DNA of 64,000 nucleotides from Hymenobacter canadensis (GTDB lineage: Bacteria; Bacteroidota; Bacteroidia; Cytophagales; Hymenobacteraceae), in the NCBI RefSeq assembly GCF_027359925.1, contig NZ_CP114767.1, positions 2,108,001-2,172,000 of the forward strand. Direction: 5' to 3'. Below the pieces are notes generated by a model, which worked only from the letters and a program-made list of their open reading frames with translations, ran no database searches and was not told the DNA's origin. The position numbers and the translations under genes were made by a program. Below, piece after piece: positions 25,881-34,253 of this stretch (positions are counted from its first letter, which is position 1; each line of letters opens with the position of its first letter).

Positions 25881-26816
25881 TCACACCGCCTGCCCTAGCC
25901 CAAACAGCAGCGTGAATACCAGTGTGGTGAGGGCCATTTGCTTGAGCAGTGGGTCGAGTTGCATGCTGTCCTGGCGCTGCCACACGGCCAGGGCGTTGCG
26001 CACCAGCAGCGGGGCGCTCATCAGGAACAGCCACTGCCAAGGCGAGCGGTAGGTAAGCAGCACGTAAAGCACGGCACACACCAGCCCGGCCGTGAGCAGC
26101 ACCACGTGGTACACGCGGGCCCGCTGCGGCCCCAGGCGCACCGGAATGGTGATTTTGCCAGCCAGCGCATCGGAGCGGATGTCGCGGATGTTGTTCACGT
26201 TGAGCACCGCCGTGGCGAAGCAACCCAGCGCGGCAGCCGGCAGCAACACCGAAAGCGGCAGCGTACCAGCCTGCAGAAAATACGTACCGCACACCCCCAC
26301 CAGCCCGAAAAACACGAATACCGACAGGTCACCCAGCCCGGCGTAGCCGTAGGGCTTGGAGCCGGCCGTATAGTTGACCGCCGCCCAGATAGCCGAGAGG
26401 CCCAGCACGAAAAACGCCAGAAAAATCCAGGCGCCGGCCGTGCCCAGGGCCACCCACAGCAGCAGCAGCCCGCTCCCGAGCGACAGGGCCCCGAACAGGC
26501 CCATGCCCTTCTTCATCTGCGCCGGCGTGATAGCGCCGCTCTGCACGGCCCGTTGCGGCCCCTCGCGGTGCACGCTGTCGGCGCCGTTCTGGGAGTCGCC
26601 GTAGTCGTTGGCCAGGTTGCTCAGAATTTGCAGCAGAATGGTCGTCAGAGCCGCCAGCCCCACCACGCTGCCCCGGAAGTGGCCGTTGCTGGCCGCCAGA
26701 AAGCCCCCGGCCATGATGCTGGCCAGCGCCAGCGGCAACGTGCGCGGCCGAAAGGCCGAAATCCAGGCTTTGGCAGGGCTGACAGACGCGGGAACGGCGG
26801 GAGAAGAGGTTGCCAT
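25881..26816 (-). CDS. menA: 1,4-dihydroxy-2-naphthoate polyprenyltransferase
   Basis: A 311-residue UbiA-superfamily membrane enzyme of menaquinone synthesis, attaching the polyprenyl chain to dihydroxynaphthoate. It has eight or nine hydrophobic segments and both Asp-rich motifs: NLANDYGDSQNGAD near residues 67-80 and NVNNIRDIRSD near 205-215. The N-terminal SPAKAWISAFRPRTLPLALA is typical of MenA. Menaquinone is the usual respiratory quinone of Bacteroidota. The gene stands apart from other men genes here. A family D palindrome separates it from the HAD gene. Confidence 0.93.
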   Translation of the reverse strand: MATSSPAVPASVSPAKAWISAFRPRTLPLALASIMAGGFLAASNGHFRGSVVGLAALTTILLQILSNLANDYGDSQNGADSVHREGPQRAVQSGAITPAQMKKGMGLFGALSLGSGLLLLWVALGTAGAWIFLAFFVLGLSAIWAAVNYTAGSKPYGYAGLGDLSVFVFFGLVGVCGTYFLQAGTLPLSVLLPAAALGCFATAVLNVNNIRDIRSDALAGKITIPVRLGPQRARVYHVVLLTAGLVCAVLYVLLTYRSPWQWLFLMSAPLLVRNALAVWQRQDSMQLDPLLKQMALTTLVFTLLFGLGQAV

Positions 26817-26882
26817 GAAGGTATTTTTGAGACGTGTGCTAAGGCACAGCTCTTCAGAAATGCGTGTTGGTAGGTGCGGCCC

Positions 26883-26990
26883 GAACGATGTAGAGACGCA
26901 ATATTTTGCGTCTCGTCGTTGCTGATGTTGACCGTTTTAATATCGCCGTTCAACGACGAGACGCAAAATATTGCGTCTCTACATCGTTCA
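26883..26990. repeat. Palindrome family D (GTAGAGACGCAATATTTTGC)
   Basis: A 108-bp hairpin with arms of about 38 bp containing TAGAGACGCAATATTTTGCG. Its end overlaps the stop codon of the HAD gene, whose TGA uses bases 26990-26988. The same type of repeat is familiar from other bacterial genomes. Confidence 0.9.
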
Positions 26991-27653
26991 GCCACTCATT
27001 TCCAAAGCGGCGATACGTTCGGCGGTCAGCTCGTTGAAGTGCGCTACCACCAGGTCGGCGTGGCTCAGGTCCTGCAGGGGCGAATGCTCGCTGTTGTAGC
27101 CGATGCAGTAGAGGCCGGCGGTTTTGGCGGCCGTCACGCCGTTGGCCGAGTCTTCGATGACCACGCACTCGGCGGCCGGGGCCGCGGCCAGAGCGGCGGC
27201 GTGCGCGAAAATGGCCGGATCGGGCTTGGAGCGCGGGAAGTCCTCCCCGCTGAGCAGGTGCGTGAAGTACGGCCCCAGCGCAAAGCGGCGCATCACCCGA
27301 TCAATGGTGGAGTGCGAGGCCGACGACGCCAGAATCAGCTCCAGGCCGTGCTGGTGCAGGTCTTCGATGAGGCAGCGCACCCCGTCGAGCAGCTCCAGAT
27401 CGGGTTTCTCGTCGAAGGCGCGGTTGAAGAACTCCCGCTTCATCAGCACCATGTCGGCTACCTCGTGCGGCAGGCCATGCTGGTCTTTGAGGTGCTGGTA
27501 CACGTTTTTGGTGGAGCGGCCGGTGAACTGCGCGTACTCATCATCCGAAACCCCAATGCCCAGCTCCTCGAAATGCCGGAAATAGGCGTAGCGGTGAACG
27601 GGCTCGGTATCGACGATAACGCCGTCCATGTCAAAAATAACCGTGCGAACCAT
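26988..27653 (-). CDS. HAD-superfamily sugar-phosphatase/phosphomutase-like protein
   Basis: A 221-residue HAD subfamily IA protein: motif I DMDGVIVDTEP with Asp8 and Asp10, motif II SSASHS, motif III Lys in RSKPDP, motif IV VIEDSANG. The fold and cap type match beta-phosphoglucomutase-like and sugar-phosphate phosphatases; the substrate is unknown. Its last codons run into a family D palindrome, which supplies the stop codon, suggesting the C-terminus was trimmed or replaced when the repeat arrived; the HAD core is complete, so activity should remain. Confidence 0.88.
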   Translation of the reverse strand: MVRTVIFDMDGVIVDTEPVHRYAYFRHFEELGIGVSDDEYAQFTGRSTKNVYQHLKDQHGLPHEVADMVLMKREFFNRAFDEKPDLELLDGVRCLIEDLHQHGLELILASSASHSTIDRVMRRFALGPYFTHLLSGEDFPRSKPDPAIFAHAAALAAAPAAECVVIEDSANGVTAAKTAGLYCIGYNSEHSPLQDLSHADLVVAHFNELTAERIAALEMSG

Positions 27654-27672
27654 GCGTGGAAGTAAGTGAACG

Positions 27673-27776
27673 GGCGTAGCCCGGACTTCAGTCCGGCGCC
27701 CAACAGCAGGCGGCGAACGGGCGAAGAATGCGGGAAACAGGGCACCGGACTGAAGTCCGGGCCACAGGCTGTAGCC
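27673..27776. repeat. Palindrome family E (CCGGACTTCAGTCCGG)
   Basis: Two inverted arms each contain a short palindrome CCGGACTTCAGTCCGG-like (27682 and 27745 regions) within a larger inverted pair GCGTAGCC/GGCTGTAGC. It fills the gap between the HAD and glutathione peroxidase genes. Confidence 0.8.
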
Positions 27777-27805
27777 AGCAAAATTACGGCGTTAAACGAG
27801 GTTTG

Positions 27806-28396
27806 CTACTGCTGGATGGCCGCCAGCAGCTCCGGGCCCGTGGGGCTCACTTTTGAAGGATAAAAGGCCTGCACATGGCCCTGCTCGTCGATGAGGTACT
27901 TGCAGAAATTCCAGTTCGGCTTCTCGTCCGTGACGCCGTTCTGGGCTTTGCTGCCCAGGTACTGGAATAGTGGGGCCGCATCGGCGCCAGCCACCGAGAC
28001 CTTGCTGAACAGCGGGAAGGTCACGCCGAAATTCCGCTCGCAGAATGTGGCAATCTGGGCATCGGTGCCGGGCTCCTGCCCCCCGAAGTTGTTGGCCGGA
28101 AAACCCAGCACGGTCACTTGGGTGCCATATTTTTTGTGCAGTTCTTCCAGCTCTTTGTACTGAGGCGTGTAGCCGCACTCCGAGGCCGTATTAACAATCA
28201 AAAGCTTTTTGCCCTGGTATTGGCGGAGCGAAACCGACTGGCCATCAATGGCCTGCAAAGTGAAATCGTAGACGGAGCCGGAAATGGCGGGAGTAGTCAT
28301 GGCAGCAGCAGAAGACGTGGACGAAGAGGTAGAAGGCACCGACGGCGAAGAACAAGCCGCACAACCAGCCAGCAGCAGCAAAGCAACGGATTTCAT
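27806..28396 (-). CDS. Glutathione-peroxidase-family lipoprotein
   Basis: A 196-residue thioredoxin-fold peroxidase with an N-terminal signal and lipobox ending at Cys12 (LLAGC), then a Ser/Thr-rich linker of about 25 residues. The catalytic motif NTASECGY holds the peroxidatic Cys74 (Sec in some homologues, Cys here), with the Gln and Trp partners in FPANNFGGQEPG and WNFCKYL. It is expected to reduce peroxides in the periplasm or at the outer membrane, probably with thioredoxin-like donors. ATG at 28396 preferred to a TTG two codons earlier. It is divergent from the KAS III gene. Confidence 0.9.
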   Translation of the reverse strand: MKSVALLLLAGCAACSSPSVPSTSSSTSSAAAMTTPAISGSVYDFTLQAIDGQSVSLRQYQGKKLLIVNTASECGYTPQYKELEELHKKYGTQVTVLGFPANNFGGQEPGTDAQIATFCERNFGVTFPLFSKVSVAGADAAPLFQYLGSKAQNGVTDEKPNWNFCKYLIDEQGHVQAFYPSKVSPTGPELLAAIQQ

Positions 28397-28541
28397 GGGC
28401 AAAAGGGAAATATCAACCGGCCACAGAACCCAAACGGCGCAGTAATGTTCAGCTATACACTATCCGCCAAACTGCCCGTACTAGCGGGGCAGCCACGCCG
28501 GAATTTTGTACATTGGCAAACGCCGCTACCGAAAAAGGCCC

Positions 28542-28549
28542 TACTTTCG
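28542..28549 (+). promoter_or_regulatory. -7 promoter element TACTTTCG
   Basis: One mismatch to TAnnTTTG, 35 bases before the ATG of the KAS III gene. Confidence 0.5.
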
Positions 28550-28584
28550 TCAATTGCCGCTCTTCACTACTTACCAGTCTGCTC

Positions 28585-29673
28585 ATGCGTAGGACTCTCT
28601 ATTCGGTCATTACCGGAACGGGCAGTTATCTTCCTTCCCGCGTTGTTCGCAACGCCGATTTCATTTCCACTTCTTTTTTCGAGGCCACCGGCCAGCCCCT
28701 GACCAAGCCCGGGGAGGAGATTGTGGAGCGTTTCGCCCAAATCACCGACATCCAGGAGCGGCGCTATGCCGAAGACGACCAGGTAGCCTCCGACCTGGCC
28801 TACCTGGCGGCCCGCAACCTGTTCGACAGCTGCGGCGCCGACCCCGAAACGCTGGACTACATTCTGGTGGCCCACAACTTCGGCGACGTAGCCATAGATA
28901 ACCGGCGCTCCGATTTTGTGCCCACGCTGGCCGCCCGCGTGAAACACAAGTTGGGCATCGAAAACCCCAATACCGTTGTCTACGACCTGCCCTTTGGCTG
29001 CCCCGGCTGGCTGCAGGGCGTCATTCAGGCCGATTACTACCTGCGCTCCGGCGACGCCAAGCGGGTACTGGTCATCGGGGCCGAAACCCTCTCGCGCGTC
29101 TGCGACCCCCACGACCGGGACAGCATGATCTACGCCGACGGGGCCGGGGCCGTCCTGCTCGAAGCCCGGGAAAGCGACACGCCCATCGGCATTCTGGCCC
29201 ACGGCTCCCGCTCCGATACCGTGCAGGCGGCGCATCTGCTGCGTATGGCCCGGTCGTATAACCCGGCGTACGTGGGCGAGGAACTGTTTTTGAAGATGGA
29301 AGGCCGCAAGCTCTACGAGTACGCCCTCAAAACCGTCCCGCAGGCTATCAAAGACACCCTCGATAAGGCCGGGCTGCCCATCGAAGCCATGAGCAAGCTG
29401 CTTATCCATCAGGCCAACGGCAAGATGGATGATGCCATTCTCAAGCGCCTCTACGGCCTCTACAACCAGTCCACGGTGCCCGTCGGCATCATGCCCATGA
29501 CCATTTCCTGGCTCGGCAATTCCTCGGTAGCCACCCTGCCCACCCTGCTCGACCTGATCCTGCAGCACCAGCTGCCCGAAACCACCATCAAGCCCGGCGA
29601 AATCATTGTGTTTGCGTCCGTAGGAGCCGGCATGAACTGCAACGCCGTGGTGTACCAAGTGCCCACAGAGTAA
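28585..29673 (+). CDS. 3-oxoacyl-ACP synthase III family enzyme
   Basis: A 362-residue thiolase-fold condensing enzyme. The triad is visible: Cys139 in FGCPGW, His275 in LIHQANGKM and Asn312 in WLGNSSVAT. The length is longer than typical FabH (about 320), as in the KAS III-like family of Bacteroidota, so it may start a special acyl chain rather than general fatty acid synthesis. No acyl-carrier or fab gene is adjacent to tell. The frame is open 24 codons upstream, but the promoter element at 28542 sits within it, so the ATG at 28585 is taken. A family B palindrome with A7/T7 ends follows. Confidence 0.9.
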   Translation: MRRTLYSVITGTGSYLPSRVVRNADFISTSFFEATGQPLTKPGEEIVERFAQITDIQERRYAEDDQVASDLAYLAARNLFDSCGADPETLDYILVAHNFGDVAIDNRRSDFVPTLAARVKHKLGIENPNTVVYDLPFGCPGWLQGVIQADYYLRSGDAKRVLVIGAETLSRVCDPHDRDSMIYADGAGAVLLEARESDTPIGILAHGSRSDTVQAAHLLRMARSYNPAYVGEELFLKMEGRKLYEYALKTVPQAIKDTLDKAGLPIEAMSKLLIHQANGKMDDAILKRLYGLYNQSTVPVGIMPMTISWLGNSSVATLPTLLDLILQHQLPETTIKPGEIIVFASVGAGMNCNAVVYQVPTE

Positions 29674-29682
29674 AGCAGGCTT

Positions 29683-29793
29683 TAAAAAAACGTCATCCTG
29701 AGCGTAGCGAAGGACCTTATCACGTCGGCGAAAGTTGGTCAATCCAACCCGCATGTGATAAGGTCCTTCGCTACGCTCAGGATGACGTTTTTT
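29683..29793. repeat. Palindrome family B, copy 2, terminator-like
   Basis: Arms of about 40 bp (ACGTCATCCTGAGCGTAGCG...) flanked by A7 on the left and T7 on the right, exactly between two converging genes, so it has the form of a bidirectional terminator. Confidence 0.9.
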
Positions 29794-29809
29794 TGCTTTC
29801 TCCTATCGG

Positions 29810-30391
29810 TTACGTCGTCTTCGGCGTCAGCCATTTTTCGAGGCTGACGGGCTGGTAGGCCAGCATTTCATCGAGCATGCCGTGGGGATTGGGGTTGCTC
29901 AGGAGCTGGTTGCGGTTTTCGCGGCGCAGCAGGCCTTCGTCGGCCATGTGGTCGAGGGCGCGGAGCAGGTGGTCGTAGTAGCCAGCCACGTTGAGCACCC
30001 CGATGGGCTTTTTGTGCAGGCCCAGCTGGCCCCAGGTCAGCACCTCAAACAGCTCCTCCAACGTGCCGTAGCCGCCGGGCATGGCCACGAAGCCTTCGGC
30101 CAGGTCGGCCATCATCAGCTTCCGCTCGTGCATGGTTTTCACCAGGTGTAGCTCGGTGAGGCCGGTGTGGGCCAGCTCCTTGTCGGCCAGAAAGTCGGGA
30201 ATCACCCCGATAACCTTGCCGCCGTGCTGCATCACGGCATCGGCCACGGCGCCCATCAGGCCCACCCGGCCGCCGCCGTACACCAGCGTGAAGCCCCGCT
30301 CGGCCAGGGCTTGGCCCATGGCCGTGGCCTGTTGGGTGAATGATTCGTTGGTGCCGCTGCTGGCACCGCAATACACGGCTACGCTTTTCAT
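29810..30391 (-). CDS. LOG/TIGR00730 family protein (cytokinin-activating-type phosphoribohydrolase)
   Basis: A 193-residue Rossmann-like protein with the two family signatures GGGRVGLMG (about residues 39-47) and PGGYGTLEELFE (about 105-116). Characterised homologues release the base from nucleoside 5'-monophosphates such as cytokinin ribotides; others were formerly called lysine decarboxylase by mistake. The natural substrate in this bacterium is unknown. ATG at 30391 taken over a TTG two codons earlier. The argS terminator lies just upstream, so this gene has its own transcript; it converges on the KAS III gene. Confidence 0.92.
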   Translation of the reverse strand: MKSVAVYCGASSGTNESFTQQATAMGQALAERGFTLVYGGGRVGLMGAVADAVMQHGGKVIGVIPDFLADKELAHTGLTELHLVKTMHERKLMMADLAEGFVAMPGGYGTLEELFEVLTWGQLGLHKKPIGVLNVAGYYDHLLRALDHMADEGLLRRENRNQLLSNPNPHGMLDEMLAYQPVSLEKWLTPKTT

Positions 30392-30435
30392 AAGCAAACC
30401 GGACTCGGCCCAGCCTCGTCCGTCATTAGTGACAA

Positions 30436-30477
30436 AAGAAAAAACAGCAGCAACGCCAGTGGTGGGCGTTGCTGCTG
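30436..30477 (-). terminator. Terminator of argS
   Basis: A 13-bp stem CAGCAGCAACGCC with its complement and, on the minus strand, six T followed by a T-rich run. It lies downstream of the chimeric repeat after argS and upstream of the LOG-type gene. Confidence 0.85.
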
Positions 30478-30498
30478 CACTACAAACAAACTTCGACT

Positions 30499-30642
30499 GT
30501 CATGCTGAGCGCAGTCGAAGCATTTCTACCGCTTCGTTGAATTACCATATCCAACATCAGCACGCGAGATTCCTCGCGCTGCTCGGAATGACGTGCTAAC
30601 AAAGCGGTAGAGATGCTTCGACTGCGCTCAGCATGACGTTCT
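30499..30642. repeat. Palindrome family C with a half family A element in its loop
   Basis: Arms GTCATGCTGAGCGCAGTCGA... (30499-30535) and the complement (30602-30642) are family C; the loop (30553-30594) holds one arm of family A. This is the reverse nesting of the element at 21257-21416. Confidence 0.88.
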
Positions 30643-30673
30643 GGGGGGATGCGTGCGTCCCACGCCGTTTACA

Positions 30674-32467
30674 CTACATCCGCTCGGGCACCTGGATGCC
30701 CAGCAAGCCCAGGCTGGTTTTGATGGTCTGGCCGGTTTGGGCCGAGAGGGCCACGTAGAACGAGCGGCTGGTTTCGTTGGGCTCGGTGAAGATTTTGATG
30801 TCGGTGTAGAAGCGGTTGTAGGCGCGGGCCACCTCGTAGGCGTACTGGGCCACCACGGCCGGCGAGAACGTACGGGCGGCTTCCTGCACCACACCGGCAT
30901 AGCGGCCCAGCTCCTGCACCAGCTCGCGGGCAGCGGCGGGTAGCTCCGTGAGACTGCTCAGGTCGGCTGCAGGGCTGATGCCCATTTCGGCAGCTTTGCG
31001 CAGGATGGCGGCGATCCGGGCGTGCGAGTACTGCACAAACGGCCCCGTGTCGCCTTCCAGCTTCACCGATTCCTCGGGGTTGAAGAGCATGCGCTTCTTG
31101 GGGTCCACCTTCAGCAGGTAATACTTGAGTGCGCCCAGGCCCAGCATGTGGTAGAGTTGTTGCAATTCCTGCTCATCAAGGCCTTCGGTTTTGCCTTTTT
31201 CAAGGGTGGCAGCCTGGGCGGCTTCCACCACTTCGCGCACCAGCTCGTCGGCGTCTACCACGGTGCCTTCGCGGCTCTTCATCTTACCAGAAGGCAGGTC
31301 CACCATACCGTAGCTGAGGTGGTAGATGGCGTCGGCGTAGGGCTTGCCCAGCTTCTGCAGCACCGCCCGCAGCACCTGCATGTGGTAGTTCTGCTCGTCG
31401 GCAATGACGTACACGCTCAAATCGTAGCCGAAATCCTGGTACTTGAGCTCAGCCGTGCCCAGGTCCTGGGTAATGTACACCGAGGTGCCGTCGGCGCGGA
31501 GCAGCAGCTTCTCGTCGAGGCCTTCCTCCTTCAGGTCCACCCAAACCGAGCCGTCGTCCTTCTTGAAGAACACGCCTTTCTGCAGGCCTTCCTCCACCCG
31601 CTCCTTGCCCAGCAGGTAGGTACCCGATTCGTAGTAATACTTATCGAAATCGACGCCGATGTTGGTGTAGGTGGCATCGAAGCCCTCGTACACCCAGCCG
31701 TTCATCTGCTTCCAGAGGCTCACCACGGCTTCGTCGTTGGCTTCCCAGGCGCGGAGCATATCCTGGGCTTCCAGCATCATGGGGGCCTGGCGCTTGGCCA
31801 CGTCGGCGGCTACGCCTTCGGCTTCCAGCTGGCGCACCTGCTCGCGGTAGTGCTTCTCAAACAGCACGTAGTACTTACCGGCCAGGTGGTCGCCCTTGAT
31901 GCCGGCGCTCTGCGGAGTTTCGCCCTGGCCGTACTGCTGGTAGGCCAGCATGGATTTGCATATGTGAATGCCCCGGTCGTTGACCAGGTTGGCCTTCGTG
32001 ACGGTGGCGCCGGTGGCCTTCAGAATCTCGGCCACCGAGTAGCCCAGGAAGTTGTTGCGCAGGTGGCCCAGGTGCAACGGCTTGTTGGTGTTAGGCGAAG
32101 AATACTCCACCACCACGTTGCGCGGGCCCTCAGTCGTGACGGGCGTGCCAGCCGGCTGCTGGCGCAGCGCCGTGAAGAGCTTCAGCCACTCGGCATCGGC
32201 AATTTCCAGGTTCAGGAAGCCTTTCACCACGTTGTAGCCGCTCACCAGCGGCGAGTTGGCCACCAGCCACTCCCCCACGGCCTGCCCGATCTGCTCGGGA
32301 CCTTTACCCAGGGTTTTGGTGAACGGGAACGTGACGAGCGTAAACTGCCCGGCAAACTCCTTACGCGTGGGCTGCAACGTGAGCTGGGCGGCGGGCACCT
32401 CGGTGCCGAATACCGTTTGAATAGCCGTGCCGAGGGCGGCTTTGAGGGTTTGTTCGAGTTGTTGCAC
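30674..32467 (-). CDS. argS: Arginine--tRNA ligase
   Basis: A 597-residue class I synthetase charging tRNA-Arg. The N-terminal Add1-like domain, the HIGH equivalent PLHLGHLRNN (near residue 135), the SGKMKSREGT loop (KMSK equivalent) and the DALR anticodon domain with AYEVARAYNRFY are all visible. The start is GTG at 32467, the first codon of the family's N-terminus. A promoter element lies about 240 bases upstream, which leaves an unusually long leader. Arginase and arginine decarboxylase lie within 4 kb, so arginine handling is grouped here. Confidence 0.95.
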   Translation of the reverse strand: MQQLEQTLKAALGTAIQTVFGTEVPAAQLTLQPTRKEFAGQFTLVTFPFTKTLGKGPEQIGQAVGEWLVANSPLVSGYNVVKGFLNLEIADAEWLKLFTALRQQPAGTPVTTEGPRNVVVEYSSPNTNKPLHLGHLRNNFLGYSVAEILKATGATVTKANLVNDRGIHICKSMLAYQQYGQGETPQSAGIKGDHLAGKYYVLFEKHYREQVRQLEAEGVAADVAKRQAPMMLEAQDMLRAWEANDEAVVSLWKQMNGWVYEGFDATYTNIGVDFDKYYYESGTYLLGKERVEEGLQKGVFFKKDDGSVWVDLKEEGLDEKLLLRADGTSVYITQDLGTAELKYQDFGYDLSVYVIADEQNYHMQVLRAVLQKLGKPYADAIYHLSYGMVDLPSGKMKSREGTVVDADELVREVVEAAQAATLEKGKTEGLDEQELQQLYHMLGLGALKYYLLKVDPKKRMLFNPEESVKLEGDTGPFVQYSHARIAAILRKAAEMGISPAADLSSLTELPAAARELVQELGRYAGVVQEAARTFSPAVVAQYAYEVARAYNRFYTDIKIFTEPNETSRSFYVALSAQTGQTIKTSLGLLGIQVPERM

Positions 32468-32490
32468 TGGAAGAGCGAAACGCTGAAAAA

Positions 32491-32510
32491 GAAGCCTTAT
32501 CGTAGGCTTC
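32491..32510 (-). promoter_or_regulatory. Hairpin in the argS leader
   Basis: GAAGCC and GGCTTC pair around an eight-base loop, 24 bases upstream of the GTG start. Part of a leader of about 235 nt. Confidence 0.4.
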
Positions 32511-32707
32511 GGATAGATTTTGAGGCGAAATCCGGGAGGTGGCGTAAGCTACCGGCCTGGGCGGGGCAAGGGCGTTTCCGGCCCGAAAGGCAGGCGCCAG
32601 CCATCCGCATCGGCCGTGGCCTACGCTAGATTCGTCGGGAAGAAAGCCGCCAAAAAACCGGGTTCATAAGCACTTACCGCCGCGGCCACCCTGGGCTGCT
32701 GCGGGCA

Positions 32708-32715
32708 CAAAGGTA
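32708..32715 (-). promoter_or_regulatory. -7 promoter element TACCTTTG, probable argS promoter
   Basis: Perfect match on the minus strand in the gap after the YbaY-like gene; the first start codon downstream is that of argS, 241 bases away. Confidence 0.55.
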
Positions 32716-32747
32716 GAAACCTGGGCCGGAAGAGCCCACGCCCACCC

Positions 32748-33200
32748 CTACTTTCCTGCCCGGCGCAGCAGCATCTGCACCTGCCGGGGGTTGCCGCGCG
32801 TGATAACCGGGTAGGCCACGTCGCTCAGAAACAGCAGCTGCCCGTTTGCCCGGATGCGCGCCTGCATGACGTAGGTGTTGCTTTCCTGAATGCGGCCGGG
32901 GTCGTAGGTGAGCGTGAAGGGCAGCGGCACCTGCTCGCCGTTGAGTTGGACAGTCACCGAATCAATCACCGTAGCCGCCACATCCTGCCGTGACACATCC
33001 AGCAGCTGCACCTGCACCACCGCCGCCGCCGGCAGCGCCATCCGCTCACGGTACGTGAGCGTGCCCGTGATGGTGTCGCGGGGCATTTTCATGGGCTGCA
33101 GGGCCTCGGCGCCGGGGCTGTTGCCAGTGGCAGAAGGCGAGGTGGTGCAGGCCGCAAACAGCAGGGACGCACCCAAGGCAGGCAACAAACGAAAAAGCAT
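32748..33200 (-). CDS. YbaY-like lipoprotein
   Basis: A 150-residue protein with a signal peptide and lipobox ending FAAC (Cys18). The mature domain has the YbaY-family pattern: ITGTLTYRERMALPAAAVVQVQLLDVSRQD, then PFTLTYDPGRIQ and YVMQARIRANGQLLFLSDVAYPV. It is a small beta-sandwich domain found in envelope lipoproteins of unknown precise role, sometimes named as secretion-pilot-like. It lies between arginase and argS on the same strand, 78 bp after arginase, and could share its transcript; a weak element TATATTCG at 33248-33241 offers an own promoter. Confidence 0.82.
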   Translation of the reverse strand: MLFRLLPALGASLLFAACTTSPSATGNSPGAEALQPMKMPRDTITGTLTYRERMALPAAAVVQVQLLDVSRQDVAATVIDSVTVQLNGEQVPLPFTLTYDPGRIQESNTYVMQARIRANGQLLFLSDVAYPVITRGNPRQVQMLLRRAGK

Positions 33201-33278
33201 GGCGTGGCAGCAAAAAGCAGGATATCGTTACAAATAGTCACGAATATATCCGCTTTTTGCCGCCGCGCAAGCTGGTCG

Positions 33279-34253
33279 TTACCGGCTCACCACTTCCTCC
33301 AGCCGCAACCGCCGCTGAATGGCGTCAGTGGCCGCTTCCAGGATGTCGAAGGCGTTCTGGGCCATGGTATTTTCGGAGTCCAGCGTGGGGTTGATTTCCA
33401 CCATCTCGAAGCACACCACCCGGTCGTTGTCGAGCAGGGCGCGGCACAAACTGATGGCTTCCTCCACGTTCAGGCCATCTACCACGGGCGTGCCGGTGCC
33501 TTTGCTGAAGCGCGAGTCCAGCGAGTCCACGTCGAAGCTGATGTACACCATGTCGCAGAAGCGCAGACGCTCGTATACCTCTCGGGCCACCTGGCGGGTG
33601 CCTTTGGCCTTCACCTCATCCAGCTTGTAGTTTTTGATGCCCAGCCGCTCGATAATGGCGTCTTCCTCGGGCTCGGTGTCGCGCACTACCACGTACACCA
33701 AGTGCTCGGCGGTGATTTTGGGGCCGGGCTCGCCCAGGTTTTTCAGCTTCTGCCAGAAAAACTCGGTTTCCGGCTCGGGCTGGTTGCGCTGGCAGGGGAG
33801 GTTGTCGTCGCCGAGGCTAATGGCCAGCGGCATGCCGTGCATGTTGCCCGAGGGCGTGGTGTAGGGCGAGTGAATGTCGGCGTGGGCATCTACCCAGACC
33901 ACGCCCAGCGTTTTGTGCGGGTAGGCCGCCTTGATGCCCGCAATGGTGGCGGCGGCGCTGCTGTGGTCGCCGGCCAGCACCAGCGGAAACTCGCCGAAGC
34001 GCAGCGTTTGCTCCACGGTGCTGGCAATGCCCTTCTGCACCGTGTAAATAGAATCGATGTGCTTGGCCTTCGGAAAATGGTTTTTCTCAAAGAGCACGTG
34101 GTTCAGGTCCGGAATGTGGACCGAATTGAACCGGCGGAAGTAGTCGGACCCTTTGTTGAGGCAGGCTACTTTCAGGGCATCTACGCCCATACTGGCACCA
34201 CGGGTCCCGGCTCCAAGCTCGGAGCGGACTTCCAGAAGCTTAATGCGTCGCAT
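33279..34253 (-). CDS. Arginase-family protein (ureohydrolase)
   Basis: A 324-residue binuclear-manganese hydrolase. Metal ligands are all present: His97 in AGDHS, Asp122/His124/Asp126 in VDAHADIH and Asp241/Asp243 in SFDVDSLD. The segment GTGTPVVDGLN is the usual arginase substrate lid. It should cut arginine (or a related guanidino compound) to urea and ornithine. Divergent speA makes agmatine from arginine, so two arginine-degrading routes leave the same promoter region. An agmatinase or formiminoglutamase activity cannot be fully excluded by sequence alone, but the long form fits arginase. Confidence 0.88.
   Translation of the reverse strand: MRRIKLLEVRSELGAGTRGASMGVDALKVACLNKGSDYFRRFNSVHIPDLNHVLFEKNHFPKAKHIDSIYTVQKGIASTVEQTLRFGEFPLVLAGDHSSAAATIAGIKAAYPHKTLGVVWVDAHADIHSPYTTPSGNMHGMPLAISLGDDNLPCQRNQPEPETEFFWQKLKNLGEPGPKITAEHLVYVVVRDTEPEEDAIIERLGIKNYKLDEVKAKGTRQVAREVYERLRFCDMVYISFDVDSLDSRFSKGTGTPVVDGLNVEEAISLCRALLDNDRVVCFEMVEINPTLDSENTMAQNAFDILEAATDAIQRRLRLEEVVSR

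Noticed and set aside
26816..26823. TACCTTC directly before the menA ATG as a further leaderless promoter.
   Set aside because: The element touches the ATG, so transcription would start inside the gene; the fixed 4-5 nt gap of the other four cases is missing.
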